Source of the DNA: Devosia sp. A16
GTDB taxonomy: Bacteria; Pseudomonadota; Alphaproteobacteria; Rhizobiales; Devosiaceae
Direction of reading: 5' to 3'
NCBI RefSeq assembly: GCF_001402915.1
Contig: NZ_CP012945.1
Coordinates: forward strand, 4,875,501 to 4,939,500
Length of the DNA: 64,000 bases
Shown: positions 20,881 to 30,093 of the stretch, piece after piece
How positions within the stretch are numbered: the first letter of the stretch is position 1
How the letters are laid out: every line of letters begins with the position of its first letter
The notes under the pieces: generated by a model
What the model was told of the DNA's origin: nothing
Seen by the model: only the letters and a program-made list of their open reading frames with translations
Databases searched by the model: none
Position numbers and translations under genes: made by a program

Positions 20881-22599
20881 ATGTCGAATGGCGCCCGGCG
20901 CGACAGCGTCGTCCGCGCCCTGGTGAGGCGCACCGGCTTCCCGCTGCTGGCGCTTGGCCTCATGAGCCTCGCCACCAACCTCCTCGTACTCACCGGCCCG
21001 CTATTCATGCTGCAGGTCTACGATCGGGTGCTGGCGAGCCGTTCGGTGCCGACGCTTGTGGCCTTGTTCGCACTGGTCGCCGGCACCTACGCCTTCCTCG
21101 CCCTACTCGACCTCTTGCGCTCGCGCATGGCCCAGCGCTTCGCCGGTGCGCTGGAAGCCTCGATTGCGCCCGACGTGTTCCGCGCCTCCCTCCGCGCCGG
21201 TTTGCTGCCGCTCGGCCTCGCGCGTCCCGACGCGGTGCGCGACCTCGATGCCATTCGCAACTTCGTTGGCGGGCCCGGGCCGCTGGCACTTTTCGATCTG
21301 CCGTGGTTGCCGGTCTACCTCGCCATCATCTTCCTGTTCCATCCGGCGCTCGGCTGGCTGGCAACCGGCGGGGCGCTGGTGGCTACGACGCTACTGGTGA
21401 TCAACGAGCGGCTGTCCGGACGCCCCACTGCCGAAGCCGCTGCGGCCCAGGCGCATCGCCAGACGCTGAGCGATGATGCCCGCGTCAACGCCGAGCCGGT
21501 CCTCGCCATGGGCATGCTGGATGATGTGACCAGCCGCTGGCAGGCCCGCTCCGCGGCGTTGGCCGAAGTGCAGAACCGGGCCGCCGATGTCGGCGCGCTC
21601 TACATGTCGGTAACCAAGTCGTTCCGCCTTCTGCTGCAATCAGCCGTGCTGGCGCTTGGCGCTTACCTCGTCATTCGCGGCGAACTCTCCGCCGGGCTGA
21701 TGATCGCCGCCTCGATCGTCACCTCGCGGGCGCTGGCGCCGGTCGAACAGGTGGTGGCGCAGTGGCGCGGGCTCACCGCGACCCGGCAGGCGCTCCGCCG
21801 GACGGAGATGCTGCTCGCTACCCAACCGACGACCGTCAACGGGCTGAGCCTCCCCGATCCGCAGTTCACCCTGGAGGTCGGCCACTTCGCCACCGGGCCG
21901 GTGCTGCATAAGCCCCCGCTCGTCGCCGGGGTCAGCTTCACGCTGGCCGCCGGCGAGGCGATGGGGGTGCTGGGTCTGTCCGGCTCGGGCAAGACCTCGT
22001 TGGCGCGCGGGCTTTGCGGCATCTGGCCCGTACTGGCCGGCGAGATCCGGCTGGACGGCTCGGAGTTCGGTCATTTCGATCCCATCCAGCTCGGCCGCCG
22101 CATCGGTTACCTGCCGCAGAGCGTCGGCCTGTTCGACGGCACGGTCGCCGAGAACATCGCCCGCTTCCGCCCTGACGCCGACAGCGAGAGCGTACTCAAG
22201 GCCGCGCGTCTGGCCGGCGTCCACGACCTCATTACTGCCCTGCCCGATGGCTACGATACCCGCATCGGCGCTCGCGGCGCCGCACTCTCGGCCGGCCAGC
22301 GCCAGCGCATCGGTCTGGCTCGTGCGCTCTATGGCGATCCGTTCCTGCTAGTACTCGACGAGCCCAACGCCAATCTCGACTTTGCCGGCGACAACGCGCT
22401 GACGACGGCGCTCACTGCCGCCAAGGCGCGCGGCGCCGTGGTGATCGTCATCGCCCACCGGCCCAGCGCCATCGCCGCCTGCGACAAGCTGATCTACCTG
22501 GTGAATGGACGGCAAAGCGCCTTCGGGGCCAAGGAAGAGGTGTTGCGCCAGGTCACTGCCCCTGCCCCGCGCATCACGGGGGTGCGGGTCGATGGCTGA
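20881..22599 (+). CDS. type I secretion system permease/ATPase (PrtD-like)
   Basis: This 572-residue protein is an ABC exporter with the transmembrane domain first (LLALGLMSLATNLLVLTGPLFMLQVYDRVLASRSVPTL is the PrtD-type opening) and the nucleotide-binding domain after about residue 330. The Walker A motif is GLSGSGKTSLARGL, the signature is ALSAGQRQRIGLARAL, the Walker B is LLVLDEPNANLD and the switch His is in VVIVIAHRPSA. No C39 peptidase domain is present, which fits RTX substrates. With the adjacent HlyD-like protein and an outer membrane TolC-type channel coded elsewhere, it should export the RTX protein encoded upstream. Confidence 0.93.
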   Translation: MSNGARRDSVVRALVRRTGFPLLALGLMSLATNLLVLTGPLFMLQVYDRVLASRSVPTLVALFALVAGTYAFLALLDLLRSRMAQRFAGALEASIAPDVFRASLRAGLLPLGLARPDAVRDLDAIRNFVGGPGPLALFDLPWLPVYLAIIFLFHPALGWLATGGALVATTLLVINERLSGRPTAEAAAAQAHRQTLSDDARVNAEPVLAMGMLDDVTSRWQARSAALAEVQNRAADVGALYMSVTKSFRLLLQSAVLALGAYLVIRGELSAGLMIAASIVTSRALAPVEQVVAQWRGLTATRQALRRTEMLLATQPTTVNGLSLPDPQFTLEVGHFATGPVLHKPPLVAGVSFTLAAGEAMGVLGLSGSGKTSLARGLCGIWPVLAGEIRLDGSEFGHFDPIQLGRRIGYLPQSVGLFDGTVAENIARFRPDADSESVLKAARLAGVHDLITALPDGYDTRIGARGAALSAGQRQRIGLARALYGDPFLLVLDEPNANLDFAGDNALTTALTAAKARGAVVIVIAHRPSAIAACDKLIYLVNGRQSAFGAKEEVLRQVTAPAPRITGVRVDG

Positions 22600-23890
22600 T
22601 CCGCTCCGCAGTCTCAGGCGACATGCCACCGCCGGCCTGGGCGCCATGGCGCTGTTCATCGGCCTGCTCGGCGGCTGGGCCGGCACCACCGAGATCGCCG
22701 GTGCCGTCGTGGCTCCGGGCACTATCGTACCGCTGGAAGGCAGCAAGCGGGTGCAGCATCCGGAAGGCGGCGTGGTGAGCGCCATCCTGGTGAAGGACGG
22801 AGATGCCGTCGAAGCCGGGCAATTGCTGGTGCAACTCGACAGCACCGCCGTCTCGGCCAACCTCGCGGTGATCGTCTCGCAACTGAGCGCCGCCTTTGCC
22901 CTGGAGGCCCGGCTTACCGCCGAAAGCATCGGTAACGACAAGCTGACGCTTCCGACGAGCCTCGACGACTGGCCCGACCGCGCGACGCTCAATGGCCTGC
23001 TGGCCGGCCAGGAGCGGCTGCGCCAGAGCCGCGCCGAGGCGCAGGCGGGCATGAGCACCCAGCTCGAGGAACAGATCGGCCAGTTGGGCGAGCAGATCGC
23101 CGGGCTCGAGGCGCAACAGGCCGCCGTTGAACGGCAGATCGAAATCCTTTCCAACGAGGTCGCCGATGCCGAAGCCTTGTTTCGCGATGGGCTGATAGAG
23201 GCCAGCCGTCTCAACAGTTCTCGTCGCGAACTGGCGCGGCTCGAGGGCGAGGCCGGCAACCTCACCGCCGAGATCGCTGCCGCCCGCACCGCCATCGCCG
23301 GCAGCCGGGCCAGGATCGCCGAAAACGCCGCCACCTTCCGCGCCGGCGTGCTCGAGGACCTGCGTAATGTCGGGCTCGAGATCGCCGAGCTGCTACAGCA
23401 GAAGATCGCCGCCGAAGATCGGCTGGCCAAGCTCGAGATCCGCGCGCCACAGGCCGGCATCGTGCACGAGTCGATCGTTCGCACCGTCGGCGGCGTCGTC
23501 GCGGCCGGCGAGACGCTGATGCAGGTGGTGCCGCATACCGACCGGCTGGCGCTCGAAGCGCGGGTATCGCCGCTCGATATCGACAAGCTCAGCCTCGGCC
23601 AGGCTGCCGCGATCCGGCTCACCGGGCTCGATGCCCGGACCACGCCGGAACTGGTGGCGGCGGTCGATTCCATCTCCCCCGACCTGTCGCGCGATCCGAC
23701 GACGGGGGTCGCCTATTTTTCGATCCGGATGCGGCTGGGCGAAGCCGAACTCGCCCGCCTGCCCGACGGCCAGCACCTGAGCGCCGGCATGCCGGCCGAA
23801 GCGTTCCTCCGCACCACGGATCGAACCGTGCTGTCCTATCTGCTGGGGCCGTTGGCAGCGCAGCTGAGTCATGCGTTTCGGGAGGATTGA
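22592..23890 (+). CDS. type I secretion membrane fusion protein (HlyD/PrtE-like)
   Basis: From the ATG at 22592, which overlaps the end of the ATPase gene by 8 bases, this is a 432-residue protein. It has one N-terminal membrane segment (AMALFIGLLGGWAGTTEIAGAVVAPGTIVPLEGSKRVQHPEGGVVSAI is the HlyD signature), a long periplasmic coiled coil at about residues 130-280 (EEQIGQLGEQIAGLEAQQAAVERQIEIL) and a C-terminal lipoyl/beta-barrel part (QAGIVHESIVRTVGGVVAAGETLMQVVP). It bridges the inner membrane exporter to TolC. A longer reading from 22505 lies inside the ATPase gene and is not supported. Confidence 0.92.
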   Translation: MADPLRSLRRHATAGLGAMALFIGLLGGWAGTTEIAGAVVAPGTIVPLEGSKRVQHPEGGVVSAILVKDGDAVEAGQLLVQLDSTAVSANLAVIVSQLSAAFALEARLTAESIGNDKLTLPTSLDDWPDRATLNGLLAGQERLRQSRAEAQAGMSTQLEEQIGQLGEQIAGLEAQQAAVERQIEILSNEVADAEALFRDGLIEASRLNSSRRELARLEGEAGNLTAEIAAARTAIAGSRARIAENAATFRAGVLEDLRNVGLEIAELLQQKIAAEDRLAKLEIRAPQAGIVHESIVRTVGGVVAAGETLMQVVPHTDRLALEARVSPLDIDKLSLGQAAAIRLTGLDARTTPELVAAVDSISPDLSRDPTTGVAYFSIRMRLGEAELARLPDGQHLSAGMPAEAFLRTTDRTVLSYLLGPLAAQLSHAFRED

Positions 23891-23906
23891 ACCGCCGGTG
23901 CGCGCT

Positions 23907-24020
23907 GCCCCCCACCCCTGTCCCCTCCCCCAATAAGGGGGAGGCAGACGCCCGCACGAACATCGAGGCGATCGTCTCCCTCCCCCTGTTCAGGGGGAGG
24001 GGCCAGGGGTGGGGTTCAGC
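23907..24020. repeat. REP-like inverted doublet, family A copy 4 (short form)
   Basis: CCCCACCCCTGTCCCCTCCCCC-AATAA-GGGGGAGG is followed by a 30-base spacer. Then CTCCCTCCCCCTGTTCAGGGGGAGGGGCCAGGGGTGGGG mirrors it. It lies between two same-strand genes and is shorter than the copies near alaS. Confidence 0.7.
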
Positions 24021-24130
24021 ACGCGCCGGCGCCTCCATTCCCCCTTGCCCTAAACCCTTTGGCTGGTTTACCCCGTGTGACTGACATGTCAGTGTCCGCC
24101 GCCGTTCGGCCCAGGGAGTTTTGCGAAGAA

Positions 24131-25162
24131 ATGAGCGCCACCAGTTTCAAGCAGCGCAAGGTTGGTCGGACCGACCTCGAATTGACCGAACTCGGGCTTG
24201 GCGGCGCGACGCTCGCCGGCATCTTCACCGAAGTCCCCGACGAGCAGGCCCGCGCCACTGTCGGCGCCGCACTCGATGCCGGCATCCGCTATTTCGACAC
24301 TGCTCCGCAGTATGGCTACGGCCGCTCCGAGCACCTGATGGGCGACGGCCTGCGCTTCCGCACCGAGGGCGTCGTACTCTCCACCAAGGTCGGCCGCCTG
24401 CTGCGCCCGGTGCAGTCGGAAGCCGAGCGCGACTATCCGCACAACTGGGTCAAGCCGCTGCCGTTCGAGCAAGTCTATGACTACAGCTACTGGGGCGTCA
24501 TGCGCTCCTACGAGGCGAGCCTCGCCCGGCTCGGCCTGAGCAAGGTCGATATCCTCTACGTTCACGATATCGGTCTCGCCACCCACAGCGCCGAACAGAA
24601 CCCGATCTACTGGAAGCAGCTCGCCGAGGACGGCGGCTACAAGGCGCTGAAGGAACTGAAAGCCACCGGCAAGGTCTCGGCCATCGGCCTCGGGGTCAAC
24701 GAGTGGGAAGTACTGATGGATGCCTTCGCTCTGGGCGACTGGGACGTGTTCCTGCTTGCCGGCCGCTACACCCTGCTTGAACAGACCTCGCTGTCGCCGT
24801 TCCTCACCACCTGCCTCGAACGCGGCGCCTCGGTGGTTTGCGGCGGCCCGTTCAATGGCGGCGCCCTGATGGGCACCGGCACCTGGAACTACGCCAAAGC
24901 GCCCGACCACATCGTCAAGCGCGTCGCCGACCTCGAAGCGCTGTGCAAGGAATTCGGCGTGCCGCTGGGCGCCGCCGCCCTGCAGTTCCCGCTGGCGCAC
25001 AAGGCGATCTGCAACATCCTCCCCGGCCCAAAATCGCCGGCCGAACTCAACGGCATCCTCGACTGGTGGAACACCAAGGTACCGGATGCCCTATGGGATG
25101 CGCTGGCGGACCGCCAGCTCGTGGAAAAAGGCACGCCGCTGCCGAACGGACGTACCGCCTGA
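24131..25162 (+). CDS. aldo/keto reductase, D-threo-aldose 1-dehydrogenase / L-fucose dehydrogenase type
   Basis: This 343-residue protein has the aldo/keto reductase pattern: ELGLGGATLAGIF, then AGIRYFDTAPQYGYGRSEHLMG with catalytic Asp and Tyr, VLSTKVGRLL with the lysine, and VDILYVHDIG with the histidine. The spacing FDTAPxYGxGRSE and KVGRLLRP point to the group that oxidises aldoses at C1 with NAD(P). The ATG at 24131 is chosen because the domain begins 5 residues later. Upstream ATGs at 24059 and 24086 add only unmatched residues. The stop overlaps the start of the HAD gene. Confidence 0.85.
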   Translation: MSATSFKQRKVGRTDLELTELGLGGATLAGIFTEVPDEQARATVGAALDAGIRYFDTAPQYGYGRSEHLMGDGLRFRTEGVVLSTKVGRLLRPVQSEAERDYPHNWVKPLPFEQVYDYSYWGVMRSYEASLARLGLSKVDILYVHDIGLATHSAEQNPIYWKQLAEDGGYKALKELKATGKVSAIGLGVNEWEVLMDAFALGDWDVFLLAGRYTLLEQTSLSPFLTTCLERGASVVCGGPFNGGALMGTGTWNYAKAPDHIVKRVADLEALCKEFGVPLGAAALQFPLAHKAICNILPGPKSPAELNGILDWWNTKVPDALWDALADRQLVEKGTPLPNGRTA

Positions 25163-25773
25163 TGCGATCCGGGGTGCTGATGATGGACGTCGATGGCGTC
25201 CTCGTCAGCGGCCGCCCGACCGATGGCAGACATCTGTTTGCCGAACTGGAAGCCGATCTCGGCCTGTCGCCGGACCGGCTGCGGGAGACGTTCTTCAGCC
25301 CATTCTGGGAAGCGATCGTCACTGGTCGCGAGGGACTGACCGAGCGGCTCGCCCCGGTGTTGGCGACGATGGCGCCAAAAGTCTCGGCTGAACGGTTGAT
25401 CGCCTACTGGTTCGAGAACGACTCCCGGGTCGACCAGAACGTCCTCTCGGCGATGAAGCGCTACCGCCAACGGGGCGTACCGGTGTTCCTCGCCACCAAC
25501 CAGGAGCACATGCGGGCCGACTACCTGATGCGAACGGTCGGGCTCGGCGCGCATGTCGATGGCATCATCTATTCGGCCGCGCTCGGTCACCGGAAGCCGG
25601 ATGCCCAGTTCTTCGAACGCGCCGCAGCCATTGCCGGTGCGGCGCCCGAGGAGATCGTGCTGGTCGACGACACGCTCGCCAACGTCGAGGCGGCGCGACG
25701 AAGCGGGTGGAGCGCGGTGCATTGGACGGGCGACAGCACGCTGGACGATGAACTATCGCCCTATTTGTGGTGA
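25162..25773 (+). CDS. HAD-family hydrolase
   Basis: This 203-residue protein starts at the ATG overlapping the previous stop (TGATG). HAD motif I is LMMDVDGVLVSG (nucleophile Asp and acid/base Asp), motif II is VFLATNQE, motif III is the Lys in ALGHRKPDAQFF and motif IV is IVLVDDTLANVEAAR. This makes it a class I cap phosphatase or related hydrolase acting on a small phosphorylated compound. Coupling to the aldose dehydrogenase suggests a sugar phosphate substrate (inference). Confidence 0.85.
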   Translation: MRSGVLMMDVDGVLVSGRPTDGRHLFAELEADLGLSPDRLRETFFSPFWEAIVTGREGLTERLAPVLATMAPKVSAERLIAYWFENDSRVDQNVLSAMKRYRQRGVPVFLATNQEHMRADYLMRTVGLGAHVDGIIYSAALGHRKPDAQFFERAAAIAGAAPEEIVLVDDTLANVEAARRSGWSAVHWTGDSTLDDELSPYLW

Positions 25774-25811
25774 GCACACCGTTCGTCTTCACAGTGATGG
25801 ATCGGTGGCTT

Positions 25812-25946
25812 ACCCCTCACCCGTCTCGGCCTACGGCCGATCCACCCTCTCCCCGACGGGGAGAGGAAAAGTGACGGCCACCGCACCCTCCGTATTCTTC
25901 TCCCCGTCGGGGAGAAGGTGGCGCGTAGCGCCGAATGAGGGGTGAG
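25812..25946. repeat. REP-like inverted doublet, family A copy 5 (reversed order)
   Basis: CCCCTCACCCGTCTCGGCCTACGG leads into CTCTCCCCGACGGGGAGAG. A spacer follows, then TTCTCCCCGTCGGGGAGAAG and GAATGAGGGGTGAG. Here the hairpin arms sit inside and the CCCCTCAC/GTGAGGGG tags outside, the reverse of the copies near alaS. It lies between the convergent HAD and methyltransferase genes. Confidence 0.75.
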
Positions 25947-26008
25947 CCACAGAAGTTTGCCGCTGCTGTCTGCTCGTTGAGCCCCGAGCCAACCTCAAAC
26001 GTCTGGCC

Positions 26009-27196
26009 CTAAAGCCCCACGGCATCCTCGAGATAGTGCCGCCGGATGCCGAAGAACTCTTTCGCTTCGGCCAACTTCCGCAGCTGCGACGCGTCCTTGC
26101 CGCGCTTGGTTTTCGTCGCGACGATCAGCACGTTCTTGGGCGTGTGCACGTCCGAGATGAATTCGAACACTTTGGTCGAGTAGCCGAAATGCTCGAGGAT
26201 CATGGCGCGCATGGCGTCGGTGACCATCTCGGCCTGCCGCTCGACGAAGATGCCGTGCTTCATCACGAAATCCAGCGCGTTGCCGCGGTTCGAAGTCTCG
26301 ATCTCGCGGCGGATCTGCTTGTGGCAGCACGGCGCCACGACGATCAGTTCGGAGCCTGCCGCGATCCCCTTGGCGATGGCGTCGTCGGTCGCCGTGTCGC
26401 AGGCGTGGAGCGCAATCAGCACGTCGGCGCCGGCAGAGTCGAAATTCTCGATCGTTCCCTGCTCGAAATGCAGGTTGCTCACGCCTGTGGTGCGAGCGGT
26501 GTCGTTGCAGAACGTCACCAGGTCGTCGCGGAATTCGACCCCGACCACCTCAGTTGTGCGGCCCAGGTTCTGTTTCAGATAGTCGGCCACCGCGAAGGTC
26601 AGGTAACCCTTGCCGGCGCCCATATCGATGACGCGGTTCAGCTTGCCCTCGGGGATGGCTTTCAGCAGCGGTCCCAGGATTTCGACGTACCGGTTGATCT
26701 GCCGGAACTTGTCGCCGGCGGCCTTCAGCACTTGACCGTCGGCGCCGGTGACGCCCAGCTCGGAGAGCCACGCCTTGCCGGCCGCCGGGATCGGCCGTGC
26801 CTTGGCGCGATCGTGCGACAGTGACGCCGGCGCCTTGCTGGTCGGCTCGCTCTGCTTCAGCCGCGGTGACTTGCCCTGGCTGTCGAACTGCAGGTCGAAC
26901 CGGGTGGTGAACAGGAAGGCCTGGCGAAAGTCCTTTTCCATCAGCCGCCTGAGCTGTCCCAGGGCGCCTGCCGGCGGATGGTTCTGGGTCAGGTCGCGGG
27001 TCTGGTGATGGAAAGTGAAGCTCAGCTTCAGCTGCTCGCGAATGATGGCCGGCTTGACGTCGACGCTCTTCAGCGTCTCGTCGGCGCCGAACGGCAGGCG
27101 CAGCGCCAGCCGCACGAAGCTGCCGTCGGCGACGGCGCTGTCGAGGGCGGCGAGGAACTGATCGATTTTGGGCAGGCTGCTATCCATGCCCGGCAT
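26009..27196 (-). CDS. class I SAM-dependent methyltransferase (Methyltransf_32 / RRNAD1-METTL25-like)
   Basis: This 395-residue protein has a C-terminal Rossmann methyltransferase domain. Motif I is RVIDMGAGKGYLTFAVADYL and motif II is EVVGVEFRDDLVTFCN. Then come VLIALHACDTATDDAI, where the HACD box is typical of the Methyltransf_32 family, and VVAPCCHKQIRRE. The N-terminal 190 residues contain FHHQTRDLTQNH and have no recognised catalytic part. Proteins of this family are broadly conserved in bacteria and eukaryotes. The substrate is not established for the bacterial ones, and an RNA is likely by analogy. The ATG at 27196 is used, but an ATG at 27187 is equally possible. Confidence 0.83.
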   Translation of the reverse strand: MPGMDSSLPKIDQFLAALDSAVADGSFVRLALRLPFGADETLKSVDVKPAIIREQLKLSFTFHHQTRDLTQNHPPAGALGQLRRLMEKDFRQAFLFTTRFDLQFDSQGKSPRLKQSEPTSKAPASLSHDRAKARPIPAAGKAWLSELGVTGADGQVLKAAGDKFRQINRYVEILGPLLKAIPEGKLNRVIDMGAGKGYLTFAVADYLKQNLGRTTEVVGVEFRDDLVTFCNDTARTTGVSNLHFEQGTIENFDSAGADVLIALHACDTATDDAIAKGIAAGSELIVVAPCCHKQIRREIETSNRGNALDFVMKHGIFVERQAEMVTDAMRAMILEHFGYSTKVFEFISDVHTPKNVLIVATKTKRGKDASQLRKLAEAKEFFGIRRHYLEDAVGL

Positions 27197-27229
27197 ATAG
27201 GCCCGATCGCGCCGAAACGCTACAGCCCG

Positions 27230-29794
27230 CTATTCGGCGCCCTGCTCGATCTTGCCCAGGACGTCCTTCACCTTGGAGTTGATCTGGTCGAGCGAATAGG
27301 GCTTGGGCAGGAATTCGACGCTCTGGTTGTCGGCGATGTCCTGCCGGACGTTCTCTTCGGCGTAACCGGAAACGAAGATCACCTTGAGATCCGGCATGTG
27401 CTCGCGCACCTTGGTGAGCAGCGTCGGGCCGTCCATCTCCGGCATCACCACATCCGAAATCATCAGGTCGATCTTGTAATCGAGCTCCTCCAGCACATCG
27501 AGCGCCTCGTCGCCGCTATCGGCCTCGAACACTTCATAGCCCGTGGTACGGAGCGCCCGGGCCGAGAAGGAGCGCACGCTGTCCTCGTCCTCGACCAGCA
27601 GGATGCGTTCGTGACCGGTAAGATCTTTCACCGGCGCCGCGACCTGCTTGACCGTCGCCTCCCCTTCGGCCGGCACGTAGCGCGGCAGGAAGATGCGGAA
27701 GGTGGTACCCTTGCCCACGACAGAGTCGGTGTAGATGTAGCCCGCCGACTGCTTGACGATGCCGTAGACCGTCGAGAGCCCGAGACCGGTGCCCTTGCCC
27801 AGTTCCTTGGTCGAAAAGAACGGCTCGAAGATCTTTTCCAGGATTTCCGGCGGCATGCCGGTACCGGTGTCCTCGACTTCGATGAGCACATAGTCCGCCG
27901 CCGGCATGCCGCGATAGGCGTAGCCCTGCGACTCCTGCTCGGTGACGTTGCGGGTCCTAAGCGTAATGGTCCCGCCATTGGGCATGGCGTCGCGCGCATT
28001 GACGACCAGGTTGACCACCACCTGTTCGAGCTGCACCAGGTCAGCCTTTACCGGCCAGACCGGGTTGGCGTGCTCGACTCCCAGCGTGATCTGCTCGCCG
28101 ATCAGCCGCTTCAGCAGCACGGTGAGGTCGTCGAGGTGCCCAGGCACCTCCAGCACCTGTGGCCTCAGCGTCTGCCGGCGCGAGAAGGCCAGCAGCTGGC
28201 GCGTCAGGCCCGCCGCGCGGTTGGCGCTGTTCTTGATCGACATCAGGTCGGCAAAGGATGGATCGCCCGGCTTGTGCTTCAACAGCAGCAGGTCGGCAAA
28301 GCCGATGATGGCGGTCAGCACGTTGTTGAAATCGTGCGCCACCCCGCCGGCCAACTGGCCGACCGCCTGCATCTTCTGGCCTTGCGCGAACTGCGCCTCG
28401 AGCTTGCGCTGCTCGGTCATGTCGAGCGCATAGACGTTGATCCGCTCGGCGGCGCCCTCGGCCTCCTCGGAGCTCGACACATAGAGCCGGACGGCGTGGT
28501 CGCTGCCGCGGGTCAGCGTCGCATCGACCGGCTCGATCTCCGAACGGCCGGCAAGCGCCGCGTCGATCGCCTTGGCGAAGGCCTCGCGGTTGGTTTCGGC
28601 CAGCAGATCCGCCATCGGCTGCATGTCGATCGATTGCTCGCCGCCCGACCAGTCGAAGATCCGGCTGAACGGCGCGTTGGTGCGGACGATGCGGCCCGAT
28701 TTGTCGAGCGTCGCGATGGCGAAAGGCGTGTCGTTGAAGAAACGCGAGAACCGTACTTCCGAGGCGCGCAGGGCCTCTTCCTTGTCGGCGCCCTGCCGCC
28801 GATCGAGCACCAGCGTGCGCGTCTCGCCCAGCTCGCCATCGGCGAGGCGGGCGGCGCGGTGCATCAGCCGCACCGGGAAGCTGGTGCCATTGCGCCGCAC
28901 CAGGTCGATGTCGATGATCTCGGTACGGATTTCGCCGTCGGAGCGGCCGCGCATCAACAGGCTCGCGCCGTCGCCGCGCACGATCTCGCTGAGCCGGATG
29001 GTAGTGGATTCGAACTCGGCCAGGTCGTAGCCGAGCCAGTCGGCCAGCGTCGAGTTGAGGTACTGCACCCTGCCCTGCGCATCGGCCGAAAAGAAGCCGG
29101 CCGGCGCGTGATCGAGATAGTCGATGGCGCGCTGCAGCTCGAGAAAGGCGTTGTCCTGCCGCTCACGGTCGCGGGTGATGTCCTCGACCGTCCACAGCAC
29201 CAGGGGCTTGCCGCCCTCGTCGATGGTGGGCAGCGCCCGCACCCCGACCCGGTACCAGAACGGCTTGGTCGAGCCACCCACCGAACCGCCCAGCCCGCCG
29301 ATGATGCGGATGTCTTCGATGGCCGGCCGACCGTCACGGGCAGCACGCGCCAGCCGGTACACGGCCTCCGAGGCTTCCGGCTCCCCGGCGAACAGCCGCG
29401 GCACCGACACCGGCACGCCATCCGTCACCCCGCCGGCAAACTCGCCGTAATGCGCGTTGACATAGCTGATCTTGCCCTCGCGATCGGTCACCAGCGCGCC
29501 GAACGGCAGGCTGTCGACCACGGCGCGGCTGAGCGTCTGGGTGTCCTCGCTGGCGGAAAACCGGAACAGCCCCGCCGCCACGGCGAACAGGCAGAACACC
29601 CCGACCACGGCAAGCAGCCCGAGGAACACCAGGATCAGGTCGGCGGGAATGCGATCGCCCATCGTGGCGAGCAGCACCGCCCCCGCAATGAAGAAGCCCG
29701 CCAGCGCCACCACCCGCCACAGCCCGGCGCTGCTGCGCCCGCGGTTCAGCAGCGGGTTGGGATAGTTGTCCTCGTCGAGCGGCAGAGGTGCCAT
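27230..29794 (-). CDS. cckA: cell cycle hybrid histidine kinase CckA
   Basis: From the ATG at 29794 this is an 854-residue hybrid kinase. Two membrane segments near residues 27-75 are followed by PAS-type domains ([64 protein letters not shown]). The phospho-acceptor is His487 in [17 protein letters not shown], the ATPase domain follows ([27 protein letters not shown]), and a receiver domain ends the protein with Asp781 in [12 protein letters not shown]. In alphaproteobacteria CckA passes phosphate through ChpT to CtrA, which controls the cell cycle and early flagellar genes. CtrA-type boxes stand before several flagellar operons in this window. A longer reading from 29842 uses TTG. Confidence 0.95.
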   Translation of the reverse strand: MAPLPLDEDNYPNPLLNRGRSSAGLWRVVALAGFFIAGAVLLATMGDRIPADLILVFLGLLAVVGVFCLFAVAAGLFRFSASEDTQTLSRAVVDSLPFGALVTDREGKISYVNAHYGEFAGGVTDGVPVSVPRLFAGEPEASEAVYRLARAARDGRPAIEDIRIIGGLGGSVGGSTKPFWYRVGVRALPTIDEGGKPLVLWTVEDITRDRERQDNAFLELQRAIDYLDHAPAGFFSADAQGRVQYLNSTLADWLGYDLAEFESTTIRLSEIVRGDGASLLMRGRSDGEIRTEIIDIDLVRRNGTSFPVRLMHRAARLADGELGETRTLVLDRRQGADKEEALRASEVRFSRFFNDTPFAIATLDKSGRIVRTNAPFSRIFDWSGGEQSIDMQPMADLLAETNREAFAKAIDAALAGRSEIEPVDATLTRGSDHAVRLYVSSSEEAEGAAERINVYALDMTEQRKLEAQFAQGQKMQAVGQLAGGVAHDFNNVLTAIIGFADLLLLKHKPGDPSFADLMSIKNSANRAAGLTRQLLAFSRRQTLRPQVLEVPGHLDDLTVLLKRLIGEQITLGVEHANPVWPVKADLVQLEQVVVNLVVNARDAMPNGGTITLRTRNVTEQESQGYAYRGMPAADYVLIEVEDTGTGMPPEILEKIFEPFFSTKELGKGTGLGLSTVYGIVKQSAGYIYTDSVVGKGTTFRIFLPRYVPAEGEATVKQVAAPVKDLTGHERILLVEDEDSVRSFSARALRTTGYEVFEADSGDEALDVLEELDYKIDLMISDVVMPEMDGPTLLTKVREHMPDLKVIFVSGYAEENVRQDIADNQSVEFLPKPYSLDQINSKVKDVLGKIEQGAE

Positions 29795-29956
29795 GCGCTG
29801 GGAGTGCCCCGGGGAAAAGTCACGCCGAATCGGCCTTCTCAAGGTCTAGCAAAGCCACAAGTCGGTTGGGTAGCCGCAATGGCGTTATCCCCGTCGCGTG
29901 GGGCGGATTTGTGGGGGAGGAGCACACCCGGACCGATCACCAGTCGAGCCGGCTAC

Positions 29957-30054
29957 CACCGGCGTCATTCCCGCGAAAGCGGGAACCTATGTTTTCTGGC
30001 CTGCGGCACCATCGCAAACGGAGATCCCCGCATTCGCGGGGATGACGCCGGTGG
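29957..30054. repeat. REP-like inverted doublet, family B copy 1
   Basis: CCACCGGCGTCATTCCCGCG-AAAG-CGGGAA at the left is mirrored by CCCCGCATTCGCGGGGATGACGCCGGTGG at the right, with about 40 bases between. The GTCATxCC..GCGAAAGC tag defines a family different from family A. Copies also lie at 32349 and 35284. No gene is seen in the 299 bases between flhB and cckA. Confidence 0.75.
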
Positions 30055-30093
30055 GCATCACTGCCTTTCGCGGGGCTTGGAAGGGCGAGAGCC

